64,000 nt of DNA from Phialophora verrucosa (taxonomy: Eukaryota > Ascomycota > Eurotiomycetes > Chaetothyriales > Herpotrichiellaceae), in assembly GCA_002099365.1 (NCBI GenBank), contig MSED01000015.1:2356001-2420000 (forward strand), given 5' to 3'. The notes under the pieces are model-generated. The model was not told the DNA's origin, ran no database searches, and worked only from the letters and a program-made list of their open reading frames with translations. Numbering within the stretch: position 1 is the first letter of the stretch; the number at the start of each line of letters is the position of its first letter. Positions 1 to 10,796 of this stretch are shown one piece after another. The translations under genes were made by a program, and so were the position numbers.

Positions 1-2
1 CT

Positions 3-539
3 GATCATCACCACGCTCCGACTCCACTCCACCTCTCTGCATCCACGAATTCTCCTGCGCTGATTCTGGCGCTCCTCACCAAAGCCAAAGCTAACCCGGC
101 GATCAGAAACGGCGACGGCAAGACGGCGTACGAAATCGCAGGAGACGTCAAGACGCGGGACGCGTTTCGCGTCGCTCGCCACCAGCTGGGCGAAAATGCC
201 TTTGACTGGGCGGCCGCCCATGTCCCCTCGGCTCTTTCTCAGGAAGAAGTAGATGCCAAAGTGGCACAAGAGAAGTCGGCCTCGGACGCTGCAGAAGCTC
301 AGCGCAGGCAAGCCGACCTAGAGAGGCTCAGGCAGGAAGAAGAGAAGCGCAATGTGGGCAGGATCGAGCGGAAGGCCGGCGTGGGCAAGACGCTCGCAGC
401 GGCGGTGGAGAAGACGGGCGCTGAAAAGAGAGAAGAGGAGGCGAGAGGGTTGACGCCCGAAATGAGGATGAAGTTGGAACGGGAGAGGAGAGCAAGAGCC
501 GCAGAAGAGAGATTGCGGCGCATGCAGGGCGGACGATAA
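3..539 (+). CDS. VMS1: VMS1/ANKZF1-like protein, C-terminal part (5' end outside window)
   Basis: This is the 3' end of a gene that enters from the left edge, with the frame open from base 3 to the TAA at 537-539. It starts inside an ankyrin-like repeat (TPLHLSAST, then NPAIRNGDGKTAYEIAG). Next come the conserved TRDAFRVAR and FDWAAAHVPSAL segments and a long basic/acidic helix (QRRQADLERLRQEEEKR) ending RRMQGGR. Vms1/ANKZF1 family proteins release nascent chains from stalled 60S subunits and recruit Cdc48/p97. The ankyrin repeat and the C-terminal coiled coil with a VIM-like tail are what is visible here; the catalytic VLRF1 domain would lie outside the window. The family call rests on these C-terminal blocks only. 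Confidence 0.72.
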   Translation, partial: DHHHAPTPLHLSASTNSPALILALLTKAKANPAIRNGDGKTAYEIAGDVKTRDAFRVARHQLGENAFDWAAAHVPSALSQEEVDAKVAQEKSASDAAEAQRRQADLERLRQEEEKRNVGRIERKAGVGKTLAAAVEKTGAEKREEEARGLTPEMRMKLERERRARAAEERLRRMQGGR

Positions 540-722
540 ACTTTGACGATAGATGATACCCACGAAAGACTACACAGCATGCCGCAGAAATCTAGACTCG
601 GACCTAAACACGATATGCACATCGTGTTCGTGTGCTGACTGTATGAACGACATTTCCCCTGCCCCCGAGAGTCCCACATCCCATCTGCGCCTCATCCGTG
701 GGCCGAGGGCAACTTCTTGCGC

Positions 723-2393
723 TCAAACAACAATCTCATGCTCCTTGAACAGCGGGAAGTTCCTCATCAGATAGTCCCTCGCCTGCAGAAACTCGCGCTG
801 AAGCACCTGCTTGTGCTTCTCGCTCCGGATGGTGATCTCGCACCGATACGGCTGGGGCCGGATGTTGAAGCCCTCGGTGTAATTGTACGTGTCGTAGACG
901 ACGCCCTTGGCGGGCCGGATGTCGAAACACCACAGCAGGTGCGCGACGGCGATGAAGAGATTGTTGCTCGCGAGGTCGGCGCCGGGGCAGATGCGCCTGC
1001 CCCAGCCGAAGCTCGAGTGGCCGAGGCGCGACGGGTGGGCGAGCCCGTCGTTCTCCTGCGGCGTGCTGGCCAGGTAGTCCTTGGGCAGGTAGCCGAGGGC
1101 GTGCGGGTCCGTGTCGAGGAAGCGCAGCGGGTTGAAGTGGTCCGGGTTCGGGTAGTACTGGGCGTTGAGGTTGATGGCCCAGCTGTTGCCCAGGATGTTG
1201 GTCCCCGTGGGGATGTAGTAGCCCCGGTAGGTGTCGGGCTCGGTGCTCGCGTGCGGCGTGCCGCCCAGGACGGCGACGGGCCGCCAGCGCAGCGCCTCCT
1301 TGCACAGCGCGCGGATGTACGGCAGGGACGCCTCGTCCGAGTACAGGGGCAGACGGTCGGTGCCGACGACGGCGTCCAGCTCCGCGTGCGCCGCGGGCAG
1401 AACCTCCTGGTGGGTCACGATCGCGAGGATCGTGCTGCACAGCGTGCTGGCCGTGGTGTCGGCGCCCGCGCCGAAGATGCTGGCCGGGAGGCCGTTGAAG
1501 TCGCGCTCGCCGAGGAGCGCAAAGGTCGCCGGGTCGGCCTCGCGCTGCTCGAGCAGTTGCTTGGCGAGGCTGTTGGCCAGAGGGGGGGCGCCGGGCTTCT
1601 TGGCGTTCTCCATGTCTTCGCGCACGTAGTTCATGAGTTGCTTGTCGGCCTGTTCGTTCTCGTCGCCCCAGCCGCGGATCTGACGCTTCCAGGGAGCGAG
1701 CGCCTCGGGGATGCGTGCGAGGATCGGGAACGACTCGGCCAGGTACCGCCCGGGCACGTTCAGGGATGCCATGATGTGCATTAACTTCAGGCGCTGGCGG
1801 ATGATCGGGGATTGCATGCTGTCGATGCGGTGGCCGTAGGCGATGGTGAAGACGATGGACGCCGTGAAGCGGTCCAGCAGACTTTCAAAGTCCTGCGGGT
1901 TGTCGACGAGCATCTGGCAGAGGCGCACGGCTTCGGCTTCTTGCACCTGCTTGTACTGTTGCAGGGCCTTCTGGGTGAGGACGCTGTGGAGGGCCTTGCG
2001 CCGCACCGACCAGTCTTTGCCGTACTTGGCCACCAGGATGCCGCTGTTTTGACTGTAGATCTCGCCCATGACGACGAACCGCGGCCGCGAGCTGTACTTG
2101 TGGGAGCGCTTCTCGAGGAGTTCGGACGCGATGACAGGATCGGAGATGATGACGGTTGGGCGACGGCCCAGCCAGAGCGTGAAGATCGGGCCGTACTTTT
2201 TGGACCATTCTTGGAATTGGATCCACGGGTATTTGGACGGGATGTCGAATTTGTTGCCCACAAAGGGGAGCGGCTGAGGCCCAGGAGGCATGCGTTTCCA
2301 TAATATCACATCGTGGATCACCACACCGAGGACTCCCACGAGCAACAGCCCTGTCACGCCCGCCCAGGCCCAGAAGATGGTTGTCCAACTCAT
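723..2393 (-). CDS. Cytochrome P450 monooxygenase, E-class group I
   Basis: Single-exon gene of 556 aa, usual size for a fungal microsomal P450. Residues 6-31 form an N-terminal membrane anchor, followed by the basic and proline-rich hinge (KRMPPGPQPLPFVGN). The I-helix oxygen-binding motif AGADTT is at 309-314, the K-helix ExxR at E366-R369, and the heme loop FGWGRRICPG carries the thiolate ligand Cys469. All essential elements are intact. It resembles the fungal CYP64/O-methylsterigmatocystin-oxidoreductase-like group, but the substrate cannot be told from sequence. It is divergently transcribed from the FAD monooxygenase at 3141, with an MFS transporter next, which suggests one catabolic or secondary-metabolic unit. 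ATG at 2393 is the first methionine, directly before the anchor. Confidence 0.93.
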   Translation of the reverse strand: MSWTTIFWAWAGVTGLLLVGVLGVVIHDVILWKRMPPGPQPLPFVGNKFDIPSKYPWIQFQEWSKKYGPIFTLWLGRRPTVIISDPVIASELLEKRSHKYSSRPRFVVMGEIYSQNSGILVAKYGKDWSVRRKALHSVLTQKALQQYKQVQEAEAVRLCQMLVDNPQDFESLLDRFTASIVFTIAYGHRIDSMQSPIIRQRLKLMHIMASLNVPGRYLAESFPILARIPEALAPWKRQIRGWGDENEQADKQLMNYVREDMENAKKPGAPPLANSLAKQLLEQREADPATFALLGERDFNGLPASIFGAGADTTASTLCSTILAIVTHQEVLPAAHAELDAVVGTDRLPLYSDEASLPYIRALCKEALRWRPVAVLGGTPHASTEPDTYRGYYIPTGTNILGNSWAINLNAQYYPNPDHFNPLRFLDTDPHALGYLPKDYLASTPQENDGLAHPSRLGHSSFGWGRRICPGADLASNNLFIAVAHLLWCFDIRPAKGVVYDTYNYTEGFNIRPQPYRCEITIRSEKHKQVLQREFLQARDYLMRNFPLFKEHEIVV

Positions 2394-3140
2394 TCTTAAT
2401 CAAGACCTTTAGAAAACGCTAATCCGACGTGTTTGTATGCGTCTGTCACGTTCACTTGGAGGTCTGGGGTTCGAGCAGCCACGAAGAGGAACGACGACTC
2501 ACCGCGATGAAGTGAACTTCACCAAAATTGTTCAGAAGCTCGAGGGCACTCTAGTAGGTTGTGCGTAGAAGAAATCCCAGCACACCGGCACTCTACCGGA
2601 CTGAATCCGTTGTATCCCCTCACCAAGGAGGAAAGAAGAAGCATTTCGGCGAGCTCTAGTGTTGGCCAATTGCGCCGCTGGCGACGCCGAGTAAAGGCAA
2701 GTCGTCCATTGGAAGATGGACGCCGCCACTTCAGCTGTGATGCCTTAATGGAGGAAGAGATCCGCTCGTCGTGGGGTCGCTTTGCAGATGCGGAGAAAGC
2801 CCATCGCCTGTCCATGAGCTCGAGATCCTCGGCAGTTGTAGTTGTGGACGAGATGCCGGAGAAACCCCAGACATGGAGATGGCTCTCCGCGTCGTTGCGT
2901 TAGGGCTCGATTTGGATAGTGGACAGTCCCGCAGCAAGCCAGTCGTGGGAGGGTACGGGGCAGGCGACATTCTGGCCCGACGAACTGGGAGAATAGAACC
3001 GGATCAGCACTGACTCTGGGAGCATTGAGGTCTTAGGTATCAACACTGTCCTTATATACGAAAGTTGCAGGGTTTCGCCCTCACCTCTAAAACCTCCAAC
3101 AGTAGAATTATCCTACAAAGTCAAGTCGCCATAATCAAAG
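2394..3140. promoter_or_regulatory. Shared divergent intergenic region, P450 / FAD monooxygenase
   Basis: A 747-bp gap separates the two divergent start codons. A TATATA element at about 3053-3058 lies 83 nt upstream of the monooxygenase ATG and is a reasonable TATA box. Open frames in the gap have no recognisable domain or conserved composition. A bidirectional promoter is inferred from the layout. Confidence 0.4.
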
Positions 3141-4542
3141 ATGCCCGAATTCTTTAGACTCCCACCTTCGGGCATCAAGGTCATCATTGTCGGTGCCGGT
3201 TTCGCTGGATTGTGTGCGGCAATAGAATGCAACCGAAAGGGTCATGATGTTATACTCCTGGAAAAGGTCGCTGAACTGAAGCCCCTGGGAGACATCATCA
3301 GCTTCTCCTCAAATTCTGGACACATTTTCGAGCGATGGGAGGGAGTGGTTGACAAACTCGAGCCAATCATCCACCACAGCGACGGGCTCGACTTCTACGA
3401 CTGGAAGGGTACCTTTGCGACTAGACAAGTCTGGGACGTTGAGAAGCAATGGGGTCGGCGCATCAACGGCCATCGGGGCGAGATCCACCTTGCCGTCTTC
3501 GAGCACGCCAAAGCTCGAGGGATCGACATTCGACTAGGCCAGCATATTACCGACTATTTCGAGACAGACACCGAGGCGGGCGTGATTGTGAACGGCGAAA
3601 GGTTGACGGCGGATTGTGTATTTGCGGCGGAAGGAGTCAAATCAGCTGGAAGAAAAATTGTTTTGGGCTTCGAGGATCGACCTAAACCATCGGGATATGC
3701 AGTTTATCGGTCATGGTTTCCCTCCGACGAGCTGGCGAAGAACGAGAGGACGAAACATCTGGTACTCAATGGCGACTCTCATTCCGGCTGGGTGGGTGTT
3801 TTGTTCATTCCAAGAAGACCACATGCTAACTGGGGACCAGATCGGGGAGGACAAGCACTTCCTCGCTGCGGCGATAAAGGGCGGCAAAGAGTTCAGCTGG
3901 GTGTTGACACACAAGGACGACGCAGATATCGACGAAGACTGGCAGTTCCCCGGAGACAAGGAGGAAGTCAAGCGGAATCTGCAAGGATGGGCTCCGGTGG
4001 TCCATGACATAGTCGACGCCACACCTCCAGACCGGCTTGTCGACTACAAACTCGTCTTCCGAGATCCGTTACCAACCTTTATCTCGCCAAAAGCTCGTAT
4101 TGCGTTGATTGGTGATGCGGCACATCCTTTCCTGCCAACATCGATACAAGGCGCGAGTCAATCGATGGAAGACGGCGTGACGCTTGCTATCACGCTCGAG
4201 AAGAGCGGCAGAGACAATGTGCCTCGAGCGATCAGGGCATACGAAGCCATTCGCTATGAACGTGTCCATAGAGCTCAGATGACAGGTGTGACAACACGAG
4301 AGCAGTGGCACAAGGCCGACTGGGACAAGATCTGGAAGGACGTCAAGTCCCTGCATTTGAAGCGCGAAGCCTGGTTGCTTGACTTCGACGCGGAAACACA
4401 CGCGTACGAAGTGATAGACGACGTGCTGAAGAAATTGGACCGTGGCGCGTCGGTCAAGGCAGACACGGTGACAGAGCCAACCCCTGCTGCCGCGAATGGC
4501 GTGCAGGCCAGGCTTGCGCAGGAGATTGACCAGCTTGCGTAG
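3141..4542 (+). CDS. FAD-dependent monooxygenase, salicylate hydroxylase-like
   Basis: Exons 3141-3791 and 3841-4542, joined across a 49-nt intron (GT at 3792, branch-like CTAAC, CAG at 3840). This gives 450 aa and restores a continuous family alignment across the junction (HSGW then IGEDKHFLAAAIKGG). The dinucleotide-binding GAGFAG is at 18-23 with acidic E41 closing strand 2. A DG-type motif variant (AEGVKS) is at 163-168, and the FAD ribityl-binding GDAAHPFLP begins near residue 308. Group A flavoprotein hydroxylases of this kind add one oxygen to an aromatic or similar substrate using NAD(P)H. The context with a P450 and an MFS exporter points to a small pathway. ATG 3141 is followed at once by the Rossmann fold, so the start is secure. 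Confidence 0.9.
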
Positions 4543-5570
4543 CTTGAGTGAAAGACGTGGTGATTAGGGAGACGCAACTCCTGAGTTCGCGACTCCATTA
4601 AGATGATAATTCTCTGTCAGGCAGAACTGGTCACTATGTGTTCCTACTCTATCACCTGTGTAGCTTGTCGAGCCTGCTCAACGTTTCTTGTCGCCTTACC
4701 CTCTTCGTTGCATCTCGTTAGGCTAGTCGTCGCGTGTTTGAAGGCGGGCTACGCAGGCCGAAGGACCCGTATCAGATACCAGTACATGAGCGCCAGATCG
4801 GAGATCAGGGATCACCGGTTAAGCGAAATGGGACGTCGTCAAGATACGCTTTCAGCTGCCAGAGGCTCAATTGCCGGACTGCGGTTAACGAGCGACCCCG
4901 GAAAGCGCACTCCGGAGGGAGAGCAAAGCTTTCCGGATGCTCGTACGTACGAGTACTGTGTGGGTGCGTGGATGTAGAGGTGTCGACCTCTTCCACCAGC
5001 TGATCGACAATTTGTACGCCTCAACCCTGCCGAACCCCCCATTTCCCACTTTAGGCCCGTGGGGTAAGTCGGTGGCAATCGATCCTCTCAAATGTCCGTC
5101 CAGCCTGGGGACTTCGCTACGTGAGCCACTGCCAATAGCGACCGCCGATCCAGGGCCTGGGATATGTCGATTTTGTCTCCCCCGTCAGTGGGAGTATTCC
5201 GGTGGCCTCGTGCCCCTGCCTCTAGAGACCACATTTGACCCTGCTGTGGCGCCCAAACTGGACCTCGATGCGGCTATCAAATGGAGGAGCGAAGCTTCAT
5301 GCCACTAGTGCGTTTGGGCAAGACCGCTTCTTGTGCTTGGAGTGAGTCTACTGGTTCGTCAATGCAGTGGAGCGCTCGCACCCTCCTGCTCTGGCACATG
5401 CTCTAAACTGTGCCACCGCCTGCGTTGTCACTAATACTCGTACTGGTCTATCAGGATGAGAACCAGTGCGGAGGGATTTCCGAGCTCTTCTGGTATTTAA
5501 TCCGACGCTGGTCCAGTTACCTGTCTTCAGCCCAGCCTTGTTATCTCTCGACATTAAAGCCGCTTACAAG
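4543..5570. other. Intergenic, no gene seen
   Basis: About 1 kb between two genes on the same strand. It holds a perfect 14-bp palindrome, CTCGTACGTACGAG, at 4940-4953, one of the TACGAGTA-type sites scattered through the window. The last few hundred bases presumably contain the promoter of the MFS gene. No frame here has recognisable protein features. Confidence 0.5.
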
Positions 5571-7368
5571 ATGCCTTTCGGAATCCTCGACTGCAAGAAA
5601 TTGGAGAACGTGCCTGGCACGTCGTTCATGAGTGACCAGGATGACCTGCCGCCAGAGTACGCAGAGATACCTCGAGACCTACTGAAGCACGGCAGGGGCA
5701 GGTTTTCAAACATCATCCTGATCCCTCAGCCATCGGACTCGCCCAACGATCCTCTCAACTGGCCGCAATGGAAGAAGGAAATGATTCTCCTTGTCGTGTC
5801 TCTCAGTGCCGCCGTTGTCGGTGCCTTCGGGCCGATGCTGTCGCCAGGCTTCGTCGAGATTTCCGCTCAACTCAACATCACTGTTGAGATCCTGTCACAA
5901 GCTACCGCATGGCTGATTCTCACCATCGGCCTTGGCTTGTTTCTGACCAATCCCTTGGCCAAGCTGTACGGCAAACGGCCGATCTATATACTTGCCAGCT
6001 GCATCATGTTCGCGTGCTCGATATGGGGAGCCAAGGCCGGCAATTACAGCAGCTTCCTAGCGTCAAGAGTGATCTCTGGTATCGGCATGGCTCCATACGA
6101 GGTACGTTGGTCGACCACTCCACCCCTGGGAAGTTTCAACTCTGACATGCTGCTTCACAGGTCCTGGTTCAATGCACCATAGGCGATTTGTATTTCGTGC
6201 ACGAACGTGCGACGCGAATCGCTGTCTGGAATCTGTTCCTTTTGACCGGCATCTCCGGCGGGGCCCTCGTTGCCGGGTATATTATCGAGTACGACGGATA
6301 CGAATGGACGTTCGGCGTCTGTGCCATCTTCTTCGGCGTGCTGCTGCTTGCCGTGGTCTTCCTGGTGCCAGAAACCACCTACCGACGAGATGCTGTTGTC
6401 GTCGTTCCGGAAACAGACACGGCCATTACCGACCCGGAGAAGCCCGGAGCAGAACATGTCCATATGAAGCTGGGCCACGAACACGACCTCGCCCAGGCCC
6501 ATGGAGAGAAGGACAAGCACCTCTCGTACAGCGTCACGCATGGATCCGCAGAACCGAAGATGTCATACTTGCAGTCGCTCAGGGTCTTCACCGGTCGATA
6601 CAGCTATGCCCCCATGGTCAAAATCTTCACTCGACCGGTCATCCTGTTCTTCTATCCTGCCGTCTTCTGGGGTTTCCTAATGTATGGAACGACACTTACG
6701 TGGATTGTCGTTTTCAGCGTCGTCAATGGAGTGATTTTTGTTGCGCCGCCTTACAACTTTTCTGTGTCGCAAGTTGGCCTGATCAGTTTATCACCCTTTA
6801 TCCTGACCCTGTTGGGAGAAGTCTTATCCGGTCCGCTGAACGATGCGATCTGCGTGTGGTTGACGAAGAAGAACAAGGGCATTTACGAACCTGAATTCCG
6901 CCTGGTGCTAATCGTTGTCACCGCGATCCTGGGCACGGTTGGTTTCTTCGGATTCGGGGCCACGGTCCACTATCAGACGCATTGGTCGGGTCCAGTCCTG
7001 ACTTTTGGATTGGCCAACATGAGTCTGGCCTTCGCGTCGACTTGTGTCTTTGGCTACGTGATCGATTCTTACCCGAAACTCAACGAGGAGGCATTTGTCG
7101 CCATCAACGCTCGGAATCTCCTGACATTCGGTCTGACATACTTTGTCAATAACTGGCTTGCGCGGGACGGTCCCTTGGAGGTATTCTGCATCCTCGGGGC
7201 TCTGTTCTTGTTGGTCTGTCTGTTGACAATCCCTCTCTGGTGAGTACCTGGCCCCGCGACCCTGAGACACAGTAAGGCTGACTCCTATCTAGGATATATG
7301 GCAAACGGATTCGATCGAGGATCGGCAGGACTGAATGGCTCCAGCGATATATGAATGATGACTTCTAG
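5571..7368 (+). CDS. MFS transporter, DHA1-like (12 TM)
   Basis: Exons 5571-6101, 6161-7239 and 7293-7368, with introns of 59 and 53 nt and good GT-AG ends, give 561 aa. The cytoplasmic N-terminus leads to the LNWPQWKK segment typical of fungal DHA1 transporters. Then come membrane helices, the motif-A-like loop KLYGKRPIYIL, a long histidine-rich central loop (KLGHEHDLAQAHGEKDKH) and six further helices. The third exon supplies the usual tail (IYGKRIRSRIGRTEWLQRY). Members of this group export or import small organic compounds by proton antiport or symport. Its position beside a P450 and a flavin monooxygenase suggests transport of that pathway's substrate or product, which is inference. The start codon was chosen at MPFGILDCKK because upstream in-frame sequence looks like leader. 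Confidence 0.9.
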
Positions 7369-8365
7369 CCCAGGGTGACAAATAGTAGGGGTTACAGGGC
7401 TGTGTAATCCATTCTGGCACATCGCTCGTAAACGAACGAGGCAAGGCTGGCGAGGAGGTGGGCTGCTTTGGGTAAGACGCGTTGGCCAATCCTCATCCTG
7501 ATTGGATAGACGACGGCTCTACATCTGTACAGCCTTAAGGTGATTGGCTGCACGTGACCGAAGGCTTGCCAGAAGGAAGCATTCCTCTGGATTTTACACC
7601 TTTTCCTCTTTCTTTAGTCCGGTCCCTTCGTATTGAGCAATCCGTACCAGTTCGCAGCGTTCCTGCTGCATTATCTTCCTCCTGTGTGCCGTCACATCCT
7701 TCATGTGCGATAACAGCTTCGGAGATCGCTCTGGCAGGCTTCGAGGCTGTTGACCATACCCGAAAATCTCGCTACAGGACTGACCACTACTCTAACAAAC
7801 GACGTGAAACCACGTGGAAATTGAGGGTCTTTTTGATGCTGGTACCTCTTCGGATCCTTTGATGTCCCGTGCGTAGATTGTACTCGTAATCGTAGAGCGT
7901 GCGTCAAACCGTCTCGCCCTCAAACACTAATGTCTATCACCATCAAAGCCGTGTCGACCTTCCACCACGAAAACAGCTATGCTGATAATCATGATCGCTC
8001 CTTCTGAAGCCTGGCGACCAGGACGCCCATTACAGCAACCCGTCTCCTGTATATACCAGCGTGCACAGCCACTCACACCAGAGCAGATCCGATTGAACCA
8101 ACAACTACGCCAATTCGGCGCCGCTCACCACCACAATCGTTGGAGCTCTCGATGTACAACCTCTAAGGCCGGCTCCCCCAAAATTCAGCCTCGGATACGG
8201 CCACACTCCTGAACAAGGCAAACCATGTTTTAGATAGCGTCCCATTTGTGCTCAAGGGGTACTCCGCAACGACCCTACTGGTACAAATGCTTTGACAACG
8301 CATAGCCATATTCAAAAACAAAGCTCTGTGGTCTATGAGCTTAAAAACCCCGGGACCCCTCACCA
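7369..8365. other. Intergenic, no gene seen
   Basis: About 1 kb between the converging MFS and RING-H2 genes. Several frames of 60-100 codons are open, but they mostly lack ATG starts and show no domain, signal peptide or repeat. It probably holds the two 3' untranslated regions. Confidence 0.45.
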
Positions 8366-9041
8366 TCAGCGGGGTCGGCCAAGGATAATTGAATCTCGCC
8401 GGGAAAGGGGAGTGACGACGGGTCCAGGCATGATCACCATTGATTGCCTACAAAGGGGACAAGAAGGATGCCCTTTGCGCCACCAAGTGTCAATACAACG
8501 GTGGTGAAACACGTGTAAACATTTCAGCTCCTGTATCGTGTGCCTAGCCCGGACGTGGTCCAAACAGATAGCGCTTTCAAGTCAGCAAAATGGTCGGTCA
8601 CAGGAGGGACAAACCCTAACACATACCAGATAAGTATTCGGGAAAGACTCGCAGGTGACGGACTGTGCGAATCCTCTTTTTGCCGCCTCCAGGACTCGGC
8701 TCTCAGCAACGGCGTTGTCTCGTTGAACTTTAGAATGCTTCCCCGCTGTTGTCGAATCCTGTACTCCGTATCAGTCCTTGGCAATATGTCACTTGCATGC
8801 CGCGGAGTGCTCCGTGTAGCCCGACCTGAAACTCTGAAACAAGATTCCAGTCAGCAATATTCATCTTCTCCAGCCTCTTGGAGACTTACATGACCATGAA
8901 GATCAAAAATGCACAAACGCTTAACAGTGGCATAAAACGTATCCAGTTTCCAGTGAAATGGCCGCAAGGCGTGTTCTCGTCGGAAAGGGGCTCGTCCCAG
9001 TCCTGCTGCTCATTTGATCGATTTGCGAGGAGGGCCGGCAT
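8366..9041 (-). CDS. Membrane-anchored RING-H2 E3 ubiquitin ligase
   Basis: Three exons on the minus strand, 8890-9041, 8627-8833 and 8366-8573, with introns of 56 and 53 nt (donors GTAAGT and GTATGT, branch-like CTGAC). Joining them gives 188 aa. Residues 35-53 form one transmembrane helix (FMPLLSVCAFLIFMV). A serine-rich basic linker follows, then a complete RING-H2: C120, C123, C138, H140, H143, C146, C158, C161. The first zinc ligand, C120, is split by the second intron (TG|C), so no unspliced frame shows the whole domain. Such proteins ubiquitinate membrane or secretory-pathway targets. ATG 9041 is the first in-frame methionine after an upstream stop; a further 5' exon cannot be excluded. 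Confidence 0.72.
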
Positions 9042-10024
9042 CTTGAATGTGCACGAGGCATGGTTTGAGGTTGCAAAAGCAGGAGCTGACAACTTGATTT
9101 CCCAGGAACGGAATCCAGCGATTCCATCTCGCCTTTATGAATATCTGAGGAGCGCTATTAGGTACAGGCACTCTCCATCTCAGCTTGGCACAGCGGACTT
9201 CACGTGTCATTCCCTCTTGGCGGTTCACGGAGGTTGAATGCCAAGGAGTGCTTGGCACTTGGCTTCTAACACGTGCCAGGCAAATCTTTTGCAGACCAAT
9301 GCGAGCCTCCATCAACCCAGCGCCCAGATCCAGGCACTGCTGGTTCCGTCGCGCCACGCCGAATTTATGCCAGTTTGCACTCGATTGCGAGGAAAAGCGT
9401 TCGTACCAATGTGTCATGACATTCAGATCGTGACACATGATTCACCTTATGGACAGCGGGGTTCACTCCGCCCACGCGGAACGTGCGATCGAGGTTATGG
9501 ACTGGCGTGTTGTCTGACATACTGTATGCAATTCGCCGCCCATTTCCGCCTCAATCAGGACCTTTACCTCCCCTTCCCCTTCTCTCAATCCCAACCAATG
9601 CATTGGCAACCCCCAAGTCCTCTATCTTCGATTGTCTCAATGACAGAATTTGCCACGAACACAGCTCCGTGCTACGGCGTAATACTCGTAAATGGACTTC
9701 AGTAAAAAGGTATTCGGAACATGGTCACTCTCAATTCGCAGTTATCAGATAAGAAAATAACATCTCTCGGTCCCACCACGAACCTCAAGAGGAATGGAGG
9801 AAGCCGAACAACCCATTGATCTAAATATGCCTGTGAAGCTATGTGTTGATCGACCTAGGTGAGCCGCGAACCTGATGAGCCAAAAGGAGAGATTATAATG
9901 AGCCTCGATATTATGTGTAAGGAGTTTCTCGGAACGTTTGAAGAAGAGGATAAATTTCTGACACACAAGTCCCCTCTGGCGCCGGGCTTTTGTACAGCGG
10001 CGATGAAAGATGCTCAATGTTCAT
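9042..10024. other. Intergenic, no convincing gene
   Basis: This gap contains the RING-H2 promoter side and then unassigned sequence. One ATG-started frame of 155 codons (9238-9705, +) has no hydrophobic segment, domain or compositional bias that supports it. It is not annotated as a gene. Confidence 0.4.
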
Positions 10025-10792
10025 GGACTTGGCACAATCGCAGCAGCTTTGCGAGGCCAACACAGCAGAGTCCGACAACCCAAAGTCTGGAAGGATGGCA
10101 AAGTCTACGTCCATCACCAAGCTCAGGCGTACGGTCTTACGGCTGGTGACTTCATTGGTGTCTTCCTCGGCATCACCGTCGGCATACCTCTGCAACGAAA
10201 ACTGTCCCATCTGGCAATCGGTCTCTTGGGCATCGCAGTTGTTTTCGCAATCGTCGTGCTGGCCTCCAATGGCTTCTCGAGCAACTAGGAAGGAATCTTC
10301 TGCGCCGTGGCGACAGGTTGGTCAGTAATACTAGCTTCCTCACCGTCGTCTTGACCATCACGATGGCCGCTGGTGCTAAGCGCATGGTCGAGAGGCACGA
10401 AGACATTGCATCCCAAGGCCTCCGCTGCCGGGCTCTCGCATCCAAGCCCTACGACCGCCTCACCAACTCCGATGGCCGTCATATGGTCGAATCCAACCTG
10501 ACATTCCAAGGCCTTATCGGCTTGTACGACCCTCCCCGGCCAGAGCCAGAATGCTGCCACAGCGCCGGCGTAGGCGTGCACATGCCTACCGGCGACCACC
10601 CCGGCGCTGCCCATGCGAATTGCGTCAGGTCGGCATCGTTCCGGACAAACTCAACAATCTGTCTCAGGGAGTCAATAATGCTATCGTCACGGCAGCCGCA
10701 CAATTTGATAGCTTGATTGATCAGAAAATTGACGATCTTCCCGTTTTACCTTCCCGTTTTACCGCTCGTCATCGCTCGGTGCGCTGCTACTT
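10025..10792 (+). pseudogene. Decayed ENA-type (P-type IID) Na+/K+ ATPase fragment
   Basis: Three reading frames carry pieces of an ENA-family cation pump in the right order. First is TIAAALRGQ with VWKDGKVYVHH and VGIPLQRKLSHLAIGLLGIA, from the actuator-to-M3 region. Next is VVLTITMAAGAKRMVERH (M4), fused almost directly to QGL-RALASKPYD. Then come SNLTFQGLIGLYDPPRPE, HMPTGDHPG, QVGIVPDKLNNLSQGVNNA and LPLVIARCA. The stretch from M4 to the N-domain, including the DKTGT phosphorylation site, is missing, and at least three frame changes occur. It cannot make a pump. ENA ATPases export Na+ or K+ at high pH or salinity; no intact copy is in the window. The right edge is cut off by the LTR-like sequence at 10797. 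Confidence 0.82.
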
Positions 10793-10796
10793 AATA

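Noticed and set aside
717..1784. 355-codon frame (+) opposite the P450
   Set aside because: It is the GC-rich antisense of a fully supported P450 coding region; Arg/Val/Gly-rich composition is typical of such shadows.
2460..2485. GGTTCGAG resembling a tRNA B-box
   Set aside because: The following bases break the consensus and no A-box or cloverleaf can be drawn around it.
9238..9705. ATG-started 155-codon frame (+) in the 9-10 kb gap
   Set aside because: No domain, signal peptide, membrane helix or splice structure; composition looks like non-coding DNA read in frame.
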